Of a stretch of 64,000 bases of DNA, positions 26,607 to 35,380 are shown one piece after another (positions within the stretch are counted from its first letter, which is position 1; each line of letters opens with the position of its first letter). The notes beneath the pieces are model-generated. The model was not told where the DNA came from. It made no database searches and was given only the letters and a program-made list of their open reading frames with translations. The DNA lies in assembly GCA_964474655.1 (NCBI GenBank), contig CAYYTU010000004.1, positions 28,952 to 92,951 on the forward strand, read 5' to 3'. The translations under genes were made by a program, and so were the position numbers. The stretch is from CAYYTU01 sp964474655 (GTDB lineage Bacteria; Chloroflexota; Anaerolineae; B4-G1).

Positions 26607-28097
26607 TTACCGCCGCTCCACGGTGATTATTGAGGGCACGGTGGTGTGGGAATCGAGTTTAAGCTCAACCACACCGGCATTCAGCCAGAGCCCTGTGGAG
26701 GAGCCGCCGTCTAGGTTGAGCGCGACGTCGATATCCAGCGCCAGGTCAGGCCGGGCCAGGAATACGGCCAGCGCGTGGAGGCTGAGCGTGCCACGCGGCG
26801 CGACGATTAAGAGGACGTTCCCCGCACAATCCTGAGCCACAACGGTACGCCGTGCCGTGGCACCGTCATCGGCGTCGGCGGGAAAGCCCATCTCGCCGCC
26901 GGGCTTGACCAGCACGGGGAAGGAGACCAGCGCCTCCGACAACGGTTCGGCGGGGTTGTAAGATCGCTCGCGCAACCAACGCACACTGACTTGCTGATCA
27001 GCTGTGACGGCGAACATGCCCGCAAAGTCGCCAAAGGGCTCCCCGTAGCGCTGCCCGCCGCTGATGAGCAGCCCTAACGTCTCTTTCCCCCGCTCATTTT
27101 CCGGGGCGAAATAGCCGCCGTTAACCACCAGCAAAGCCGAGGTGGTCTCGGCCCACGCCAAGACCGAACGCGGTTCGCTGGGGTTGTAGCGAACGCGAAA
27201 GTGTACTTGAGACGGGTCCAGCCGCAAGATACGAAGCCGCTCCACATGCTGCTCCTGGGGATCGCTGCTTTCGGCGCTGACGTCGAGTTCACGATATTCG
27301 ACCCCCGCCTCCAACGCCTGCCAGCCGGTGTCCGGAAGCGACGGCGCCTCGTAATCATCATGGGCCAGGAGCGTCAGACGGTCGCTGTGGAACCTTACGG
27401 CCTCCACGCCGGCCTCGCCGGGCAGGGGGCCGACGATAGCCAAGTCACGCATCGCCCGCTCGACGTGGAGATCGACGGGGAGAAGTGATCGCACCAGGGT
27501 GCGTTCATCGGGCAGGGCGTAAAACGTCTCATCCAGCACAATAGCTTCCAGATGGAGATCGAGCCCCGCTGCCTCTTGAGTCAACAAAACCCCCATCCGC
27601 CGCCAGCGCAGGCCTAAATTGACGTCGGCGTAGAGAACCAGGCCGCCCGGTTGGAGATCAACCGTCAAATCGCGAAACCGGCTTGCTGTGCTTTCGGGGA
27701 GCCCCTCGCGGCGCCAAAGCTCGTTGAGGCGCGTCTCGGACAGTGTGAACAGATAGGTGCTTTGTCCCTGGGCCTGGCTTTCGTAAGCGCCAGCGTTGAC
27801 CATCGCGGTGCGACCAAGGGCCGTCACGCCGTCCGTCGTACCATCCAGACGAAGTGGCGCGGTGAGCCAGGTCGGCAGGAGCAACTCTACTTGATCAAGG
27901 GATGGAGCATCCAACATCAACGGGGCTAACGGCGGGGGCAACACACCTTCGAAGCTTTCCACACGTTCAAGGTTCAGGACGCCAATCAATAGGCGAGGGG
28001 CAGCGTTGAGGCCCAGCAGCACGAAGGCCATGCAAAGTGACAGTGGTAACCCAACCACCAGGATGGCGGTCAGGATCTTACGGCGTCGTTCTGGCAT
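26607..28097 (-). CDS. Membrane-anchored phosphodiester glycosidase (NAGPA domain) protein
   Basis: 496 aa. Starting at MPERRRKIL gives a short basic N-terminus and one membrane segment (about 8-30). The middle (about 60-310) is an unassigned extracytoplasmic region with tandem beta-rich parts. The C-terminal 180 residues form a NAGPA/exopolysaccharide-type phosphodiester glycosidase domain: LVVNGGYFAPEN, RRTVVAQDCAGNVLLIVAPRGTLS and ALNLDGGSSTGLW. It probably removes sugar from phosphodiester-linked glycans at the surface. The frame is open to 28175, but that part is not coding-like. Confidence 0.85.
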   Translation of the reverse strand: MPERRRKILTAILVVGLPLSLCMAFVLLGLNAAPRLLIGVLNLERVESFEGVLPPPLAPLMLDAPSLDQVELLLPTWLTAPLRLDGTTDGVTALGRTAMVNAGAYESQAQGQSTYLFTLSETRLNELWRREGLPESTASRFRDLTVDLQPGGLVLYADVNLGLRWRRMGVLLTQEAAGLDLHLEAIVLDETFYALPDERTLVRSLLPVDLHVERAMRDLAIVGPLPGEAGVEAVRFHSDRLTLLAHDDYEAPSLPDTGWQALEAGVEYRELDVSAESSDPQEQHVERLRILRLDPSQVHFRVRYNPSEPRSVLAWAETTSALLVVNGGYFAPENERGKETLGLLISGGQRYGEPFGDFAGMFAVTADQQVSVRWLRERSYNPAEPLSEALVSFPVLVKPGGEMGFPADADDGATARRTVVAQDCAGNVLLIVAPRGTLSLHALAVFLARPDLALDIDVALNLDGGSSTGLWLNAGVVELKLDSHTTVPSIITVERR

Positions 28098-28182
28098 CAG
28101 CACCCGATTCTCGCTTGAAAGGCAAGACGTCTTGGCATGGGGAGGTAATCTATCACAATGGGGAGGATCTGGCAAATCAGGA

Positions 28183-28337
28183 TTTTCGAAGCGGATCGTC
28201 TGCGAAGGCGCCCTCAGTGCTACAGAGTGTGCTCAGATGCGAACAAGGCAAACAAAGCTGGGGTTGATACGCTCGGTAGACGCGCCTGTCGGCAATCTAA
28301 TGCGTCTAGGGTGCTTGGGAACTGTTTCGTTTGCCCA
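28183..28337 (+). repeat. 155-bp promoter-upstream-type element, full copy A
   Basis: Full-length member of the family also found at 39.5, 50.5 and 51.4 kb. It contains the inverted boxes GGCAAACAAAGC (28247-28258) and GTTTCGTTTGCC (28324-28335), 77 bp centre to centre as in copy D. Unlike other copies it is not followed by a recognisable same-strand promoter; it sits between csp2 and the glycosidase gene. Confidence 0.75.
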
Positions 28338-28349
28338 GTCATAGGTAAC

Positions 28350-28384
28350 GAAAAACCGCACGGTCTGCGGATAAACCGTGCGGT
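28350..28384 (-). terminator. Intrinsic terminator of csp2
   Basis: On the minus strand ACCGCACGGT (28375-28384) pairs with ACCGTGCGGT (28355-28364), followed by TTTTT (28350-28354 region). Compare the hairpin after csp1. Confidence 0.75.
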
Positions 28385-28414
28385 CGTCTATCGTCCCTTA
28401 AACGAGGCGGGTGT

Positions 28415-28747
28415 TTAGAACCAGCCGACGTCTTCTTCTAGAGACTTCACCTTGGCAGCGCGTGGGCCTTTGTCGCTCTGCTCAATGGAGAACTCAACGC
28501 GATCTCCTTCATTCAGGGAACGGAAGCCGCCCCCTTCAATAGCTGAGTAGTGAACGAATACGTCTTCACCGTTATCACGGGAGATGAAGCCGTAGCCCTT
28601 GGGATTACTGAACCACTTGACTGTCCCGGTTATGCGGTCGCTTTCTTCGGTCGTTTCTTCTTCGACTTCTGCCTCGACCACGGTTTCTTCTTCGGCTTCT
28701 GCCTGGACTTCCATCTCTACATTTTCTTGTTCTTCTGTTTCAAACAT
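28415..28747 (-). CDS. Cold-shock protein with acidic N-terminal extension
   Basis: 110 aa. Residues 1-38 are almost entirely acidic ([18 protein letters not shown] and so on). From about residue 39 a complete cold-shock domain follows: [37 protein letters not shown], ending EEDVGWF. The domain is about 75% like that of csp1 at 3.7 kb by eye. An acidic tail on a nucleic-acid chaperone could tune RNA release or bind basic partners. It has its own promoter and a roughly 136-nt leader carrying the hairpin shared with csp1. AAAGGAG lies 12 bases before the ATG. Confidence 0.9.
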   Translation of the reverse strand: MFETEEQENVEMEVQAEAEEETVVEAEVEEETTEESDRITGTVKWFSNPKGYGFISRDNGEDVFVHYSAIEGGGFRSLNEGDRVEFSIEQSDKGPRAAKVKSLEEDVGWF

Positions 28748-28811
28748 TCTAGCTTTTTGCTCCTTTATTCTGCTAACTTAAGTATACATCTTACAGAGAG
28801 CGAGCCGAAAT

Positions 28812-28847
28812 AAAAAGACCACCCAGCATCCGCAAGCCCAGGTAGCC
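28812..28847 (-). promoter_or_regulatory. Conserved csp leader hairpin with U-tract (attenuator-like), copy 2
   Basis: Minus-strand GGCTACCTGGG pairs imperfectly with CTGGGTGGTC (about 10 bp including several G-U pairs; hairpin 28818-28847), followed by UUUUU (28812-28816). It lies 70 nt before the csp2 start. CTACCTGGGCTTG is identical to the csp1 leader, while substitutions elsewhere keep pairing through G-U pairs. Confidence 0.55.
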
Positions 28848-28889
28848 TCCAATTTGTTCGACTACAGCTCACTTCATACTACGAATAAC

Positions 28890-28917
28890 ATGATAACAGG
28901 TTTGGAATAAAAGTCAA
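28890..28917 (-). promoter_or_regulatory. csp2 promoter
   Basis: Minus-strand TTGACT (28912-28917), 16-bp spacer, TATCAT (28890-28895); predicted start near 28883. The stretch from here to the arfB end (28918-29056) shows no further feature. Confidence 0.65.
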
Positions 28918-29056
28918 ATGAGGAAGAGGGAGTCGTAGCAGGGTCCACAATCTCCTGGAGGCCCAGCAGGCTATCTGTGATGGAAAACCGCATCTCTATA
29001 TGCGCGTGACGATGTAGGGGTGCTTTCCGTAGCCGACGACTTCTTTGCCGCGGATG

Positions 29057-29482
29057 TCACCAGACTTCAGGGGGTGGGGTGTATTGCCTTCGTCGCTTCT
29101 TCCGACCATGACGACGCTTATTTTCCAGCCGCCTGCGCTCCGAGGCTGCGGTGGGCTTCGTCCGCCGGCGCGTCTTGGGCTTCTGCGATGCTCTTCGGAT
29201 CATAGCCACCAATCGATCCAGCGCGGCCTGCCGATTGCGAGTCTGTGAGCGATGATTGCTGGCTTCAATGAGCAACTCACCTTCCTTGGTCATTCGATTC
29301 CCGGCGAGGTTGACCAGCCGATCTCGGACCCGCTCAGGCAAGCCAGCGTTGGTCACGTCGAAGCGCAGCTGGACTGCAGTGGCCGCGGTGTTGACTTTCT
29401 GGCCGCCCGGACCTGAAGAGCGCGTGAAGTTGACGTCGATGGCGCTTTCGTCGATGCTGACGTTGTGAGTGATCTGAATCAT
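29057..29482 (-). CDS. arfB: Alternative ribosome-rescue factor ArfB (YaeJ-type)
   Basis: 141-aa codon-independent peptidyl-tRNA hydrolase. The GGQ motif is in FTRSSGPGGQKVNTAATAVQL near residues 20-40. The C-terminal tail is very basic (RRRLENKRRHGRKKRRRQY), which in ArfB threads into the empty mRNA channel of stalled ribosomes. Two ATGs are adjacent (29485, 29482); AAGGA is very close, so the second is preferred. No tmRNA gene is visible in this window. Confidence 0.9.
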   Translation of the reverse strand: MIQITHNVSIDESAIDVNFTRSSGPGGQKVNTAATAVQLRFDVTNAGLPERVRDRLVNLAGNRMTKEGELLIEASNHRSQTRNRQAALDRLVAMIRRASQKPKTRRRTKPTAASERRRLENKRRHGRKKRRRQYTPPPEVW

Positions 29483-29648
29483 CATTCCTTGCCCTGTCTA
29501 TTTGTTAGTCCCGAAATATGGTAACACGCTCGAATGGAACGTCAAACTGGTCCGTACTGCACAGGATCGGTTCACCCCGATCCCTCAATGTGATAGCATC
29601 CTCTCCACGTAAGCCCACGGGGGGAGCAGATTTTCCCAGCGCTTTCTC

Positions 29649-30248
29649 CTATTCCCACACAAGCGCCTGCTCAGACACAACGTGCACGGGCTCATCGTAA
29701 CCGCGCACCCATAACCCTACCTGGCCTGAAAGCGTCGTCTCATCCTCGACGGTGACGGCATATTCATTGTTGATGGTGAAGCGACAGGCCGCGCCTGTGC
29801 AACTCACGCGCAGGCGGTTGGCCTGCTGCCCGCGCCGGATGTGAGGGAACTGTTGCCAGGCGACCAACTCGGTCGCCCGCTGGCCCTCGACTCGCAGCAC
29901 AGCGTAATATCCATCGCCGCCGACGGCGAAGGTGTAGTAATGCTCGGCATCCTGGGCGCGATAGATCAGGCCGTAGCCGTAGAAACCCGAATTCGGCCCG
30001 CTGACCGGACGGGCGATCACCTCGAATGTGAAATCGCGTCCAGTTTCTCCCAACAGCGCCACTGTCGTCTCACCTGGGGCAGATCGCAACGACCGGGGGA
30101 GCCCGGTCGGCGTCCAATCGGGCGGCCCGGACGGACGCGGATCATTCCAGCCCAGCGTCAGAGCCGCGATCAAGACCAGCGCTATCGCCAACACCAGCCC
30201 AATCAGCGCCAATACGCCTCGCCAGAACCAAGCGGCTTTCTCGATCAT
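29649..30248 (-). CDS. Single-pass membrane protein with LamG/DUF1080-like domain
   Basis: 199 aa with one N-terminal membrane segment (about residues 10-33), then an extracytoplasmic beta-rich domain: FTFEVIARPVSGPNSGFYGYG, YYTFAVGGDGYYAVLR, RLRVSCTGAACRFTINN, and SGQVGLWVRGYDE. That order resembles the concanavalin-like/DUF1080 lectin fold. No enzyme residues are evident. It follows the NRAMP-like gene by 16 bases and may share its operon; a function in metal uptake is not supported by sequence. Confidence 0.65.
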   Translation of the reverse strand: MIEKAAWFWRGVLALIGLVLAIALVLIAALTLGWNDPRPSGPPDWTPTGLPRSLRSAPGETTVALLGETGRDFTFEVIARPVSGPNSGFYGYGLIYRAQDAEHYYTFAVGGDGYYAVLRVEGQRATELVAWQQFPHIRRGQQANRLRVSCTGAACRFTINNEYAVTVEDETTLSGQVGLWVRGYDEPVHVVSEQALVWE

Positions 30249-30264
30249 CGGGCTGGTCCAGAAC

Positions 30265-31506
30265 CTAGGACAGAAGCGGCGAGAGCAATAGGGCGATCAT
30301 CGCCATGCCGATCAGACCGGTCAGGCCCCAGGCGAGGGCGTTTTGAAAACGAGAGTTGGTCCACTCATTCATCACTTGCTGATCGTTGACGATCTTCAGC
30401 ACCAGGACCAGCAGCACCGGCAGCAAGATAGCGTTCAGCGACTGGGAGAGCCACATCAGCGGGAAGAGCGGCAATCCGGGGATGAGCACCACCAGCACGC
30501 TGAGAACGATGATGCTGCCGTACAGGCCGTAGAAGATAGGGGCCTCGGAGGCGCGATTGTCCAGCCCGCGCTCCCAGCCGAAGGCCTCGCAGAGCGCGTA
30601 AGTGGTGGAAAGGGGCAGTACCGAGGCCGCCAGCAGCGAGGCGCCCAGCAGCCCGGCGGAGAAGAGATAGCGCGCCCACGGGCCCACCAACGGCTCCAGG
30701 GCCAGGGCGGCCTGCTCGGCGCTTTCCACCCGTACGCCGTGGACGTAGAGTGCGGCCGCGGTGCAGATTACGATGAAGGCCGAGACCACGTTACCCCAGG
30801 CCGCGCCGCCCATCACGTCTATCTTGGTATAGCGATAGTGCTCCATCGTGATCCCCTTATCGGCCACGGAGGCCTGCATATAGACGAAGGCCCAGGGCGT
30901 GATAGTGGTGCCTATGGTGGCCAGCACCGCCAGGATGTAGTTGGGATCGCTCCTGAAGGTGGGCACGAGGGCGTTGCGCAGCACGTCGCCCCAGGCTGGC
31001 CCGATGGCGAAGGCGGTGACGATGTAGCTGAGCGCCGAGAGGCAGAGCACCAGCAGAATTTTCTCCACGCGCTTGTACGATCCTCGAAGCACCACATAGG
31101 ACACGCCCAGCGCGGCCAGGGGCACGGCGACGTAGCGGCTGAGGCCCAAAAGCTCCATGCCCGCCGCAATGCCGGCAAACTGGGCCACGGTGGTGCCCAG
31201 GTTCGCCAGCAGCAGGGAGAACATGGCGAAGGTCGTTATGCGCACCCCGAACTGCTCGCGGATCAGGTCGGCGGCCCCCTTGCCGGTCACCGCGCCCATG
31301 CGGGCGGCGATCTCCTGGATGATGATTTCGCCCACGGTGACCAACACGATCAGCCACAGGAAACGATAGCCATACGTAGAGCCGGCCATCGAGTAGGTGG
31401 CGATGCCAGGGGCGTCGTTATCGGCGCTGGCGGTGATCAAGCCGGGGCCGAGGATGCTCAGGTAGAAGCCGATGCGGCGCAGCCAGTTCTGTAGTCGAAA
31501 TTTCAT
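30265..31506 (-). CDS. NRAMP-related divalent metal (probably Mg2+-type) transporter
   Basis: 413-aa, about 11 membrane segments, NRAMP fold. The canonical transition-metal motif DPGN of helix 1 is replaced by DNDAPGI (residues near 29-35), and the MPH of helix 6 by TPW (TTITPWAFVYMQ). Loss of the methionine ligand is the change seen in NRAMP-related magnesium transporters (NRMT). AAGGAGG lies 8 bases before the ATG. It is 18 bases downstream of a soluble MgtE-N/CBS protein, which supports a magnesium role. Substrate remains inference. Confidence 0.85.
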   Translation of the reverse strand: MKFRLQNWLRRIGFYLSILGPGLITASADNDAPGIATYSMAGSTYGYRFLWLIVLVTVGEIIIQEIAARMGAVTGKGAADLIREQFGVRITTFAMFSLLLANLGTTVAQFAGIAAGMELLGLSRYVAVPLAALGVSYVVLRGSYKRVEKILLVLCLSALSYIVTAFAIGPAWGDVLRNALVPTFRSDPNYILAVLATIGTTITPWAFVYMQASVADKGITMEHYRYTKIDVMGGAAWGNVVSAFIVICTAAALYVHGVRVESAEQAALALEPLVGPWARYLFSAGLLGASLLAASVLPLSTTYALCEAFGWERGLDNRASEAPIFYGLYGSIIVLSVLVVLIPGLPLFPLMWLSQSLNAILLPVLLVLVLKIVNDQQVMNEWTNSRFQNALAWGLTGLIGMAMIALLLSPLLS

Positions 31507-31524
31507 CGTTGTGGCCTCCTTGGG

Positions 31525-32784
31525 TCAGAAAAAGCGGGGGATGCGTTTCTTCCAGGCCGTGGGCAGCACGGCGTCGATGGCGTCGTCCACGGTCACGATG
31601 CCCAGCAACTCGGCGCTCTCCTCGTCCACCACGGGGACGGCCAGCAGATCGTACTTGGCAACCAGATAAGCTACTTCCTCCTGGGAGGTGTAAGGAGTGA
31701 CTGTGACGGGCTCCTTCTCGCTCCACTCGTCCAGCGGGGCATCCAGGGGCGCCATGACGAGGTCCCGCAGGCTGATAATGCCGTAGAGGCGTCTTTCCTC
31801 GTCGGTCAGGTAGACGTAGGGCATCACCTCGTCCTCCTGGGCCTCCCGTGAATGGCGCAGGTAGTCGAGGGCCTCGCCAACAGTTAGCTGGTGGGGGACG
31901 CGCACGAACTCGGTGGTCATAATCCCGCCGGCCGAGTCGACCGGGTAGCGCAGGAGGTCCTGCACGTCCTCGGCGTCCTCCTCCTCCATCAGGCTCAGCA
32001 GTTCCGCGCTGGCCTGATCGGATAGGCCGGCCAGCAGATCGGCGGCCTCATCGGGATCCATCTCCTCCAGGATGTCGGCGGCTCGTTCCGGAGGCATGTG
32101 CGAGAGCACGCTGACCTGCATATCCATCGGGCTCTCCTCCAGCGTGTCGGCCAGCGCCTCGTCGCTCAATGTGGTGACCAGCGCCTCGGAGGTATGACGA
32201 TCCAGGTCGTTGAGAATGGCGGCGATGTCGGCCGGAGGCAGGCGGGTGATCTTCTCGCGCGAGACCTGGAGGCGCAGCGGTTCGTCCTGGTGCAGCGGGG
32301 CCACGTCCTCCCAGGGGATGACGCCGGAGGGCAGGGATCGTCCCAGTTTGTTGGCAACAGTGCGCACCGGCTTTTCCAGCCCCAGGCGTCGCAGGAGCCC
32401 CAGCCCGCCCACGTCCACGCCGGTGAGACAGAACTGATCGCGCACCCGCATCATCTGGAGGTCGTTCACCCGTACCACGCGACGTCCCTCGGTGTCCACG
32501 ATCTGGCGATCCAGAACCTGATCGAGCAGCCAGAGTTCGTCGCCCTGCGGCTCATAAGTCCGAATCTCGTTCTGGGGAATCTTCAGGTTGATGGTGGGGT
32601 AGAGGGCACTGACCTGGTCGGCGGGGATGAAGTGTGTCTCGGAATCGCCATCGCGCATAGCCAGCGCCCGCAGAGGGGGATAGGGCTGACCAGGAGCCCC
32701 AACCAGGACGTCGATACACTTTCCGACCGGCAAGCTCCAGGCATCCCAGATCTGCTTATCCTGCAATTGACTTACGTACAGCAT
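31525..32784 (-). CDS. Soluble PRC-barrel/MgtE-N/CBS protein, likely regulator of the adjacent transporter
   Basis: 419 aa, no membrane segments. Residues 1-165 are a PRC-barrel-like tandem. About 185-285 is an MgtE N-terminal superhelical domain (LPPADIAAILNDL, HMPPERAADILEEMDPDEAADLLAGL). About 300-400 is a CBS pair (MTTEFVRVPHQLTVGEALDYLR, VTVTPYTSQEEVAYLVAKYDLLAVPVVD). The MgtE membrane domain is absent. In MgtE these domains sense cytosolic Mg2+ and gate the pore; here they would do so in trans for the neighbouring NRAMP-like protein. The start at 32784 is 5 bases after AAGGAGG. Confidence 0.85.
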   Translation of the reverse strand: MLYVSQLQDKQIWDAWSLPVGKCIDVLVGAPGQPYPPLRALAMRDGDSETHFIPADQVSALYPTINLKIPQNEIRTYEPQGDELWLLDQVLDRQIVDTEGRRVVRVNDLQMMRVRDQFCLTGVDVGGLGLLRRLGLEKPVRTVANKLGRSLPSGVIPWEDVAPLHQDEPLRLQVSREKITRLPPADIAAILNDLDRHTSEALVTTLSDEALADTLEESPMDMQVSVLSHMPPERAADILEEMDPDEAADLLAGLSDQASAELLSLMEEEDAEDVQDLLRYPVDSAGGIMTTEFVRVPHQLTVGEALDYLRHSREAQEDEVMPYVYLTDEERRLYGIISLRDLVMAPLDAPLDEWSEKEPVTVTPYTSQEEVAYLVAKYDLLAVPVVDEESAELLGIVTVDDAIDAVLPTAWKKRIPRFF

Positions 32785-32837
32785 CATCGCCTCCTTGGTC
32801 TTGTGGCATCTTTTGAGCCGGAAAGCAGCCGACACGC

Positions 32838-32866
32838 AAAAAGGCCGCAGAATGAACTGTGGCCTT
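32838..32866 (-). terminator. Intrinsic terminator or attenuator before the MgtE-N/NRAMP genes
   Basis: Minus-strand AAGGCCACAG pairs with CTGCGGCCTT (10 bp, one G-U) over 6 bases and runs into TTT (32838-32840) next to the stem's TT. It is 54 bases upstream of the MgtE-N gene. It may end the decayed tldD/pmbA unit or act as a Mg-responsive attenuator; no known Mg riboswitch (M-box) was recognised upstream. Confidence 0.6.
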
Positions 32867-33037
32867 GACCATACCAGACCTCAGAGGCCAGGCGCTTAGA
32901 TCATTCCACGGATGTGTCCGCAGAACTGCCTTCACAAGATGGTCTCTCGGATTGTTCGTCCATATAAACGCATGTAACGAGACCGGCCCGATTCGTCCAG
33001 CCGTGAGCCAGGGGTTTAGGGATGCGCGTGACTTGGT

Positions 33038-33757
33038 GGTCTGCTTATCTTCTTTAGCAGCCCGCACTCGATCATAGACCGCCTGACCGACGACGCCGTC
33101 ACGCACAATATCCACGCGCTGACGCGGCATCCCCTCGAAGTCGAAGGACGGGGGTCAACCCGCAGGATCGAGCCCATCGTCCCAGATAGCGATCAACGGC
33201 GATAACAGCTGCTTCCCCGACGATCATTCATCCAACTCTTGCCCTCCTGTAGGGCATTAACACTAGCATAAAATGTAATAACCTGCAATATGTCGTGTAC
33301 TACATCAGGTAGACGTCGGGAGCAACAGGCTGCGGGTTGCGGCTGCGCAGGGCCCGGTCGATAGCCTCTTTGCCGCGGGCCAGGCGAGCTCACTCGGCGG
33401 GGCTGTAGCCGGCGGTGGTCTCATCGAAAGCTGTGATGCGGGGCGGCTCGGTGGGCGCCGGCAAACCGGGGAAGTCCGGATCCTCCGGACGGTGTCGGGC
33501 GGTTGTGGTCGCTGCCTCGACTACGCCTCCAGCCCAGTCTCGGTCAGGTCGTTGGACGTAGCCACGCCCACCCGCTGGCCCAGGGCAGCGCGCACGACCA
33601 GGTGGTGATTCGCTCCCGCCACGTGCTGATGGATGGCGTTGTTGGCGAAGCGCATCAGCTGCTCGTCCAGCCCCAACAGCACTGCCTCGGTCTCATCGGC
33701 AGACGAGAGAGCAAGGGTTTGTTGGAGCAGCGCCTTCGTTCGGCTATGACCTAGCAT
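33038..33757 (-). pseudogene. Decayed TldD/PmbA-family metalloprotease gene
   Basis: The N-terminus reads MLGHSRTKALLQQTL, then LMRFANNAIHQHVAGANHHL and LVVRAALGQRVGVATSNDLTE, the TldD/PmbA start, with AGGAG before the ATG at 33757. After a stop near 33521 the match resumes in another frame (AATTTARHRPEDPDFPGLP, AFDETTAGYSPAE), meets another stop, then continues ARLARGKEAIDRAL. Most of the body is missing, and a C-terminal-like piece follows: FDFEGMPRQRVDIVRDGVVG, YDRVRAAKED. Frameshifts, stops and a large deletion make this a clear relic. Confidence 0.8.
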
Positions 33758-33841
33758 TGGTATCTCCTGGTATGAGTCACAAAACGTAACGCCTATCGCG
33801 TATGGCGTAAAACGTGTTGCATCCTCTCGACGTTTCACGCT

Positions 33842-34975
33842 TTACTCTCGCGCTTGCTCGTACACCCGCCCGAATTCCTCCACGTAAAACCTGGTCACCT
33901 CTGGATCGTGGACGATGAGCACGTTCTCATCGTTCCTCTCTTCGGCGCTGGCGGTAAAGTTGTAGGAGCCTGTGATCACCGTCTCGTCGTCGATGATGAT
34001 CACCTTGTGGTGCATGATATAGGGATTGCCGTCGGAGAGCACTTCAGCGATCTGCTTTCGTAGCCGGTCGTACTGGCTGTAGCTGCTTTCCAGGTTACGC
34101 TTCTCCATCACGCCCTGCACAATCACGCCGGCCTCCGAGCGCTCGATCATCGCGTCGGCGATCTCCTCGCTGGTGAAGACGAAGGCCATAAAGCGGATGC
34201 GGTGCTGAGCAGATTCGATAGCCTGGATAATCGCCGTCGCTGTGTCATCTTCAGGCGCGAAGTAGTTCTCCACTTCGACCTGACGTTCCTGATCTGCTTC
34301 GGCTACTCCGTTCGCTTGGGATTCGACGGTGATGAGCACCCGCGGATGGGGCGTGTTGGACGGTGAAGAGGGACCGAACTCCCTTTCCAACATCTCCTCA
34401 AACTCGACGGTGTAGTTCTCCGCCAGCGCGGGAGAGGCGATCAAGATGGCGTTGTTATTATTGCGATAGGTGCCATTCGCAGTCATATTCCATGACCCGG
34501 TCCAGACCCATTGCTCATCGATGACGACAAACTTGTTATGCATCAAGCCACTTTGGCGCTTATCCTCGATGACGGGGATGCCAGCCCGCTCCAGCTCGAC
34601 CAGGGTCTCCTCGTTGGTCGAGACCGTATCGCTTTCAGTGACCATCCTCACTCGCACGCCGCGCTCCTCGGCCGCGATCAACGCCTCGGCGACGCTCTCC
34701 AGATCGAAGTCGTAAGCTACAAGATCGATGGTGCTTTTCGTTTGATCGATCAGCGCGGACAGATCCTCGCCCAGGCCGCCGTAGCGATCTACCTCCTCGT
34801 CCGGGTAGCGTGGCTGGGTAAAGTAGACGTGGCTCCACTCGCCGCTTACGTGCTCCCTTGCCGCGCCATCCAGCAGAAAATCCAACCCGACGCAGGCTAC
34901 TTGCAGAAGCAAAAGCAGGAGCAATGCGCCGCGCGCGAATAACGAGCTCCAGTTGTCCGACGTATCTCTATGCAC
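33842..34975 (-). CDS. Phospholipase D-like lipoprotein
   Basis: 377-aa member of the PLD superfamily with two HxK motifs: GLMHNKFVVIDEQWVWTGSWN and YIMHHKVIIIDDETVITGSYN, giving one active site. The N-terminus has a leucine run ending in a lipobox-like LQVAC, so it is probably anchored outside. The GTG at 34975 is chosen because GGAGGA lies 8 bases upstream; it overlaps the end of the preceding gene. PLD-like enzymes of this form include phospholipases and nucleases; a surface location favours lipid or extracellular DNA as substrate. Confidence 0.85.
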   Translation of the reverse strand: MHRDTSDNWSSLFARGALLLLLLLQVACVGLDFLLDGAAREHVSGEWSHVYFTQPRYPDEEVDRYGGLGEDLSALIDQTKSTIDLVAYDFDLESVAEALIAAEERGVRVRMVTESDTVSTNEETLVELERAGIPVIEDKRQSGLMHNKFVVIDEQWVWTGSWNMTANGTYRNNNNAILIASPALAENYTVEFEEMLEREFGPSSPSNTPHPRVLITVESQANGVAEADQERQVEVENYFAPEDDTATAIIQAIESAQHRIRFMAFVFTSEEIADAMIERSEAGVIVQGVMEKRNLESSYSQYDRLRKQIAEVLSDGNPYIMHHKVIIIDDETVITGSYNFTASAEERNDENVLIVHDPEVTRFYVEEFGRVYEQARE

Positions 34976-35276
34976 CGCTATTATCCTCCGGAGATTCCTC
35001 CGCTTCGATCTGCCCCAGCAACGCGCGTACGCCTGCGGCTTGCTCGTCCGGGACACGCTGACCGACCACCCGATTGACATGCCTCATAGCCCAACGGATG
35101 AGCGCGAGGTGATCGTCACGCACCGTTGACGGGATCGTTGTCTGTTCTGCCACCGCCTCCGCCCGCTTGGCGGCCCACTCGAGCAACATAGTGGCTGCCT
35201 CGTCGACCAGATCGGCGGTCAGGCTCTCATCCTCCAGGATGCGCTCGACCGCGCGGCGAGATTCTGAATCGTTCAT
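34968..35276 (-). CDS. Small helical protein of unknown function
   Basis: 102 aa beginning MNDSESRRAVERILED, all-helical by eye, with charged heptad-like stretches and no motif I recognise. GGGAGGAGG stands directly upstream of the ATG at 35276. Its end overlaps the start of the PLD-like gene by 8 bases, so the two are translationally coupled. The parS sites lie upstream. Confidence 0.65.
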   Translation of the reverse strand: MNDSESRRAVERILEDESLTADLVDEAATMLLEWAAKRAEAVAEQTTIPSTVRDDHLALIRWAMRHVNRVVGQRVPDEQAAGVRALLGQIEAEESPEDNSGA

Positions 35277-35380
35277 AGCCTCCTCCCTTGCTTGAGCAGG
35301 TAGTATAGCCCAGTCGGCGCGGAGCGCAAGCACAAGATCCGAGCCGATGAGAACCTGGGACGTGCCTCTTCCCACTCCAC

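Noticed and set aside
30343..31494. A 383-codon open frame antisense to the NRAMP-like gene
   Set aside because: His/Gln/Gly-rich shadow of membrane codons; the minus strand has transmembrane helices and an SD.
32867..33037. Magnesium riboswitch (M-box) before the MgtE-N/NRAMP genes
   Set aside because: No M-box, yybP-ykoY or NiCo core could be recognised by eye; only a terminator hairpin is clear.
33842..35080. Longer N-terminus for the PLD-like protein starting at 35080
   Set aside because: The added residues lie inside the upstream gene and lack signal features; the GTG at 34975 has a good ribosome binding site and is followed by the lipoprotein signal.
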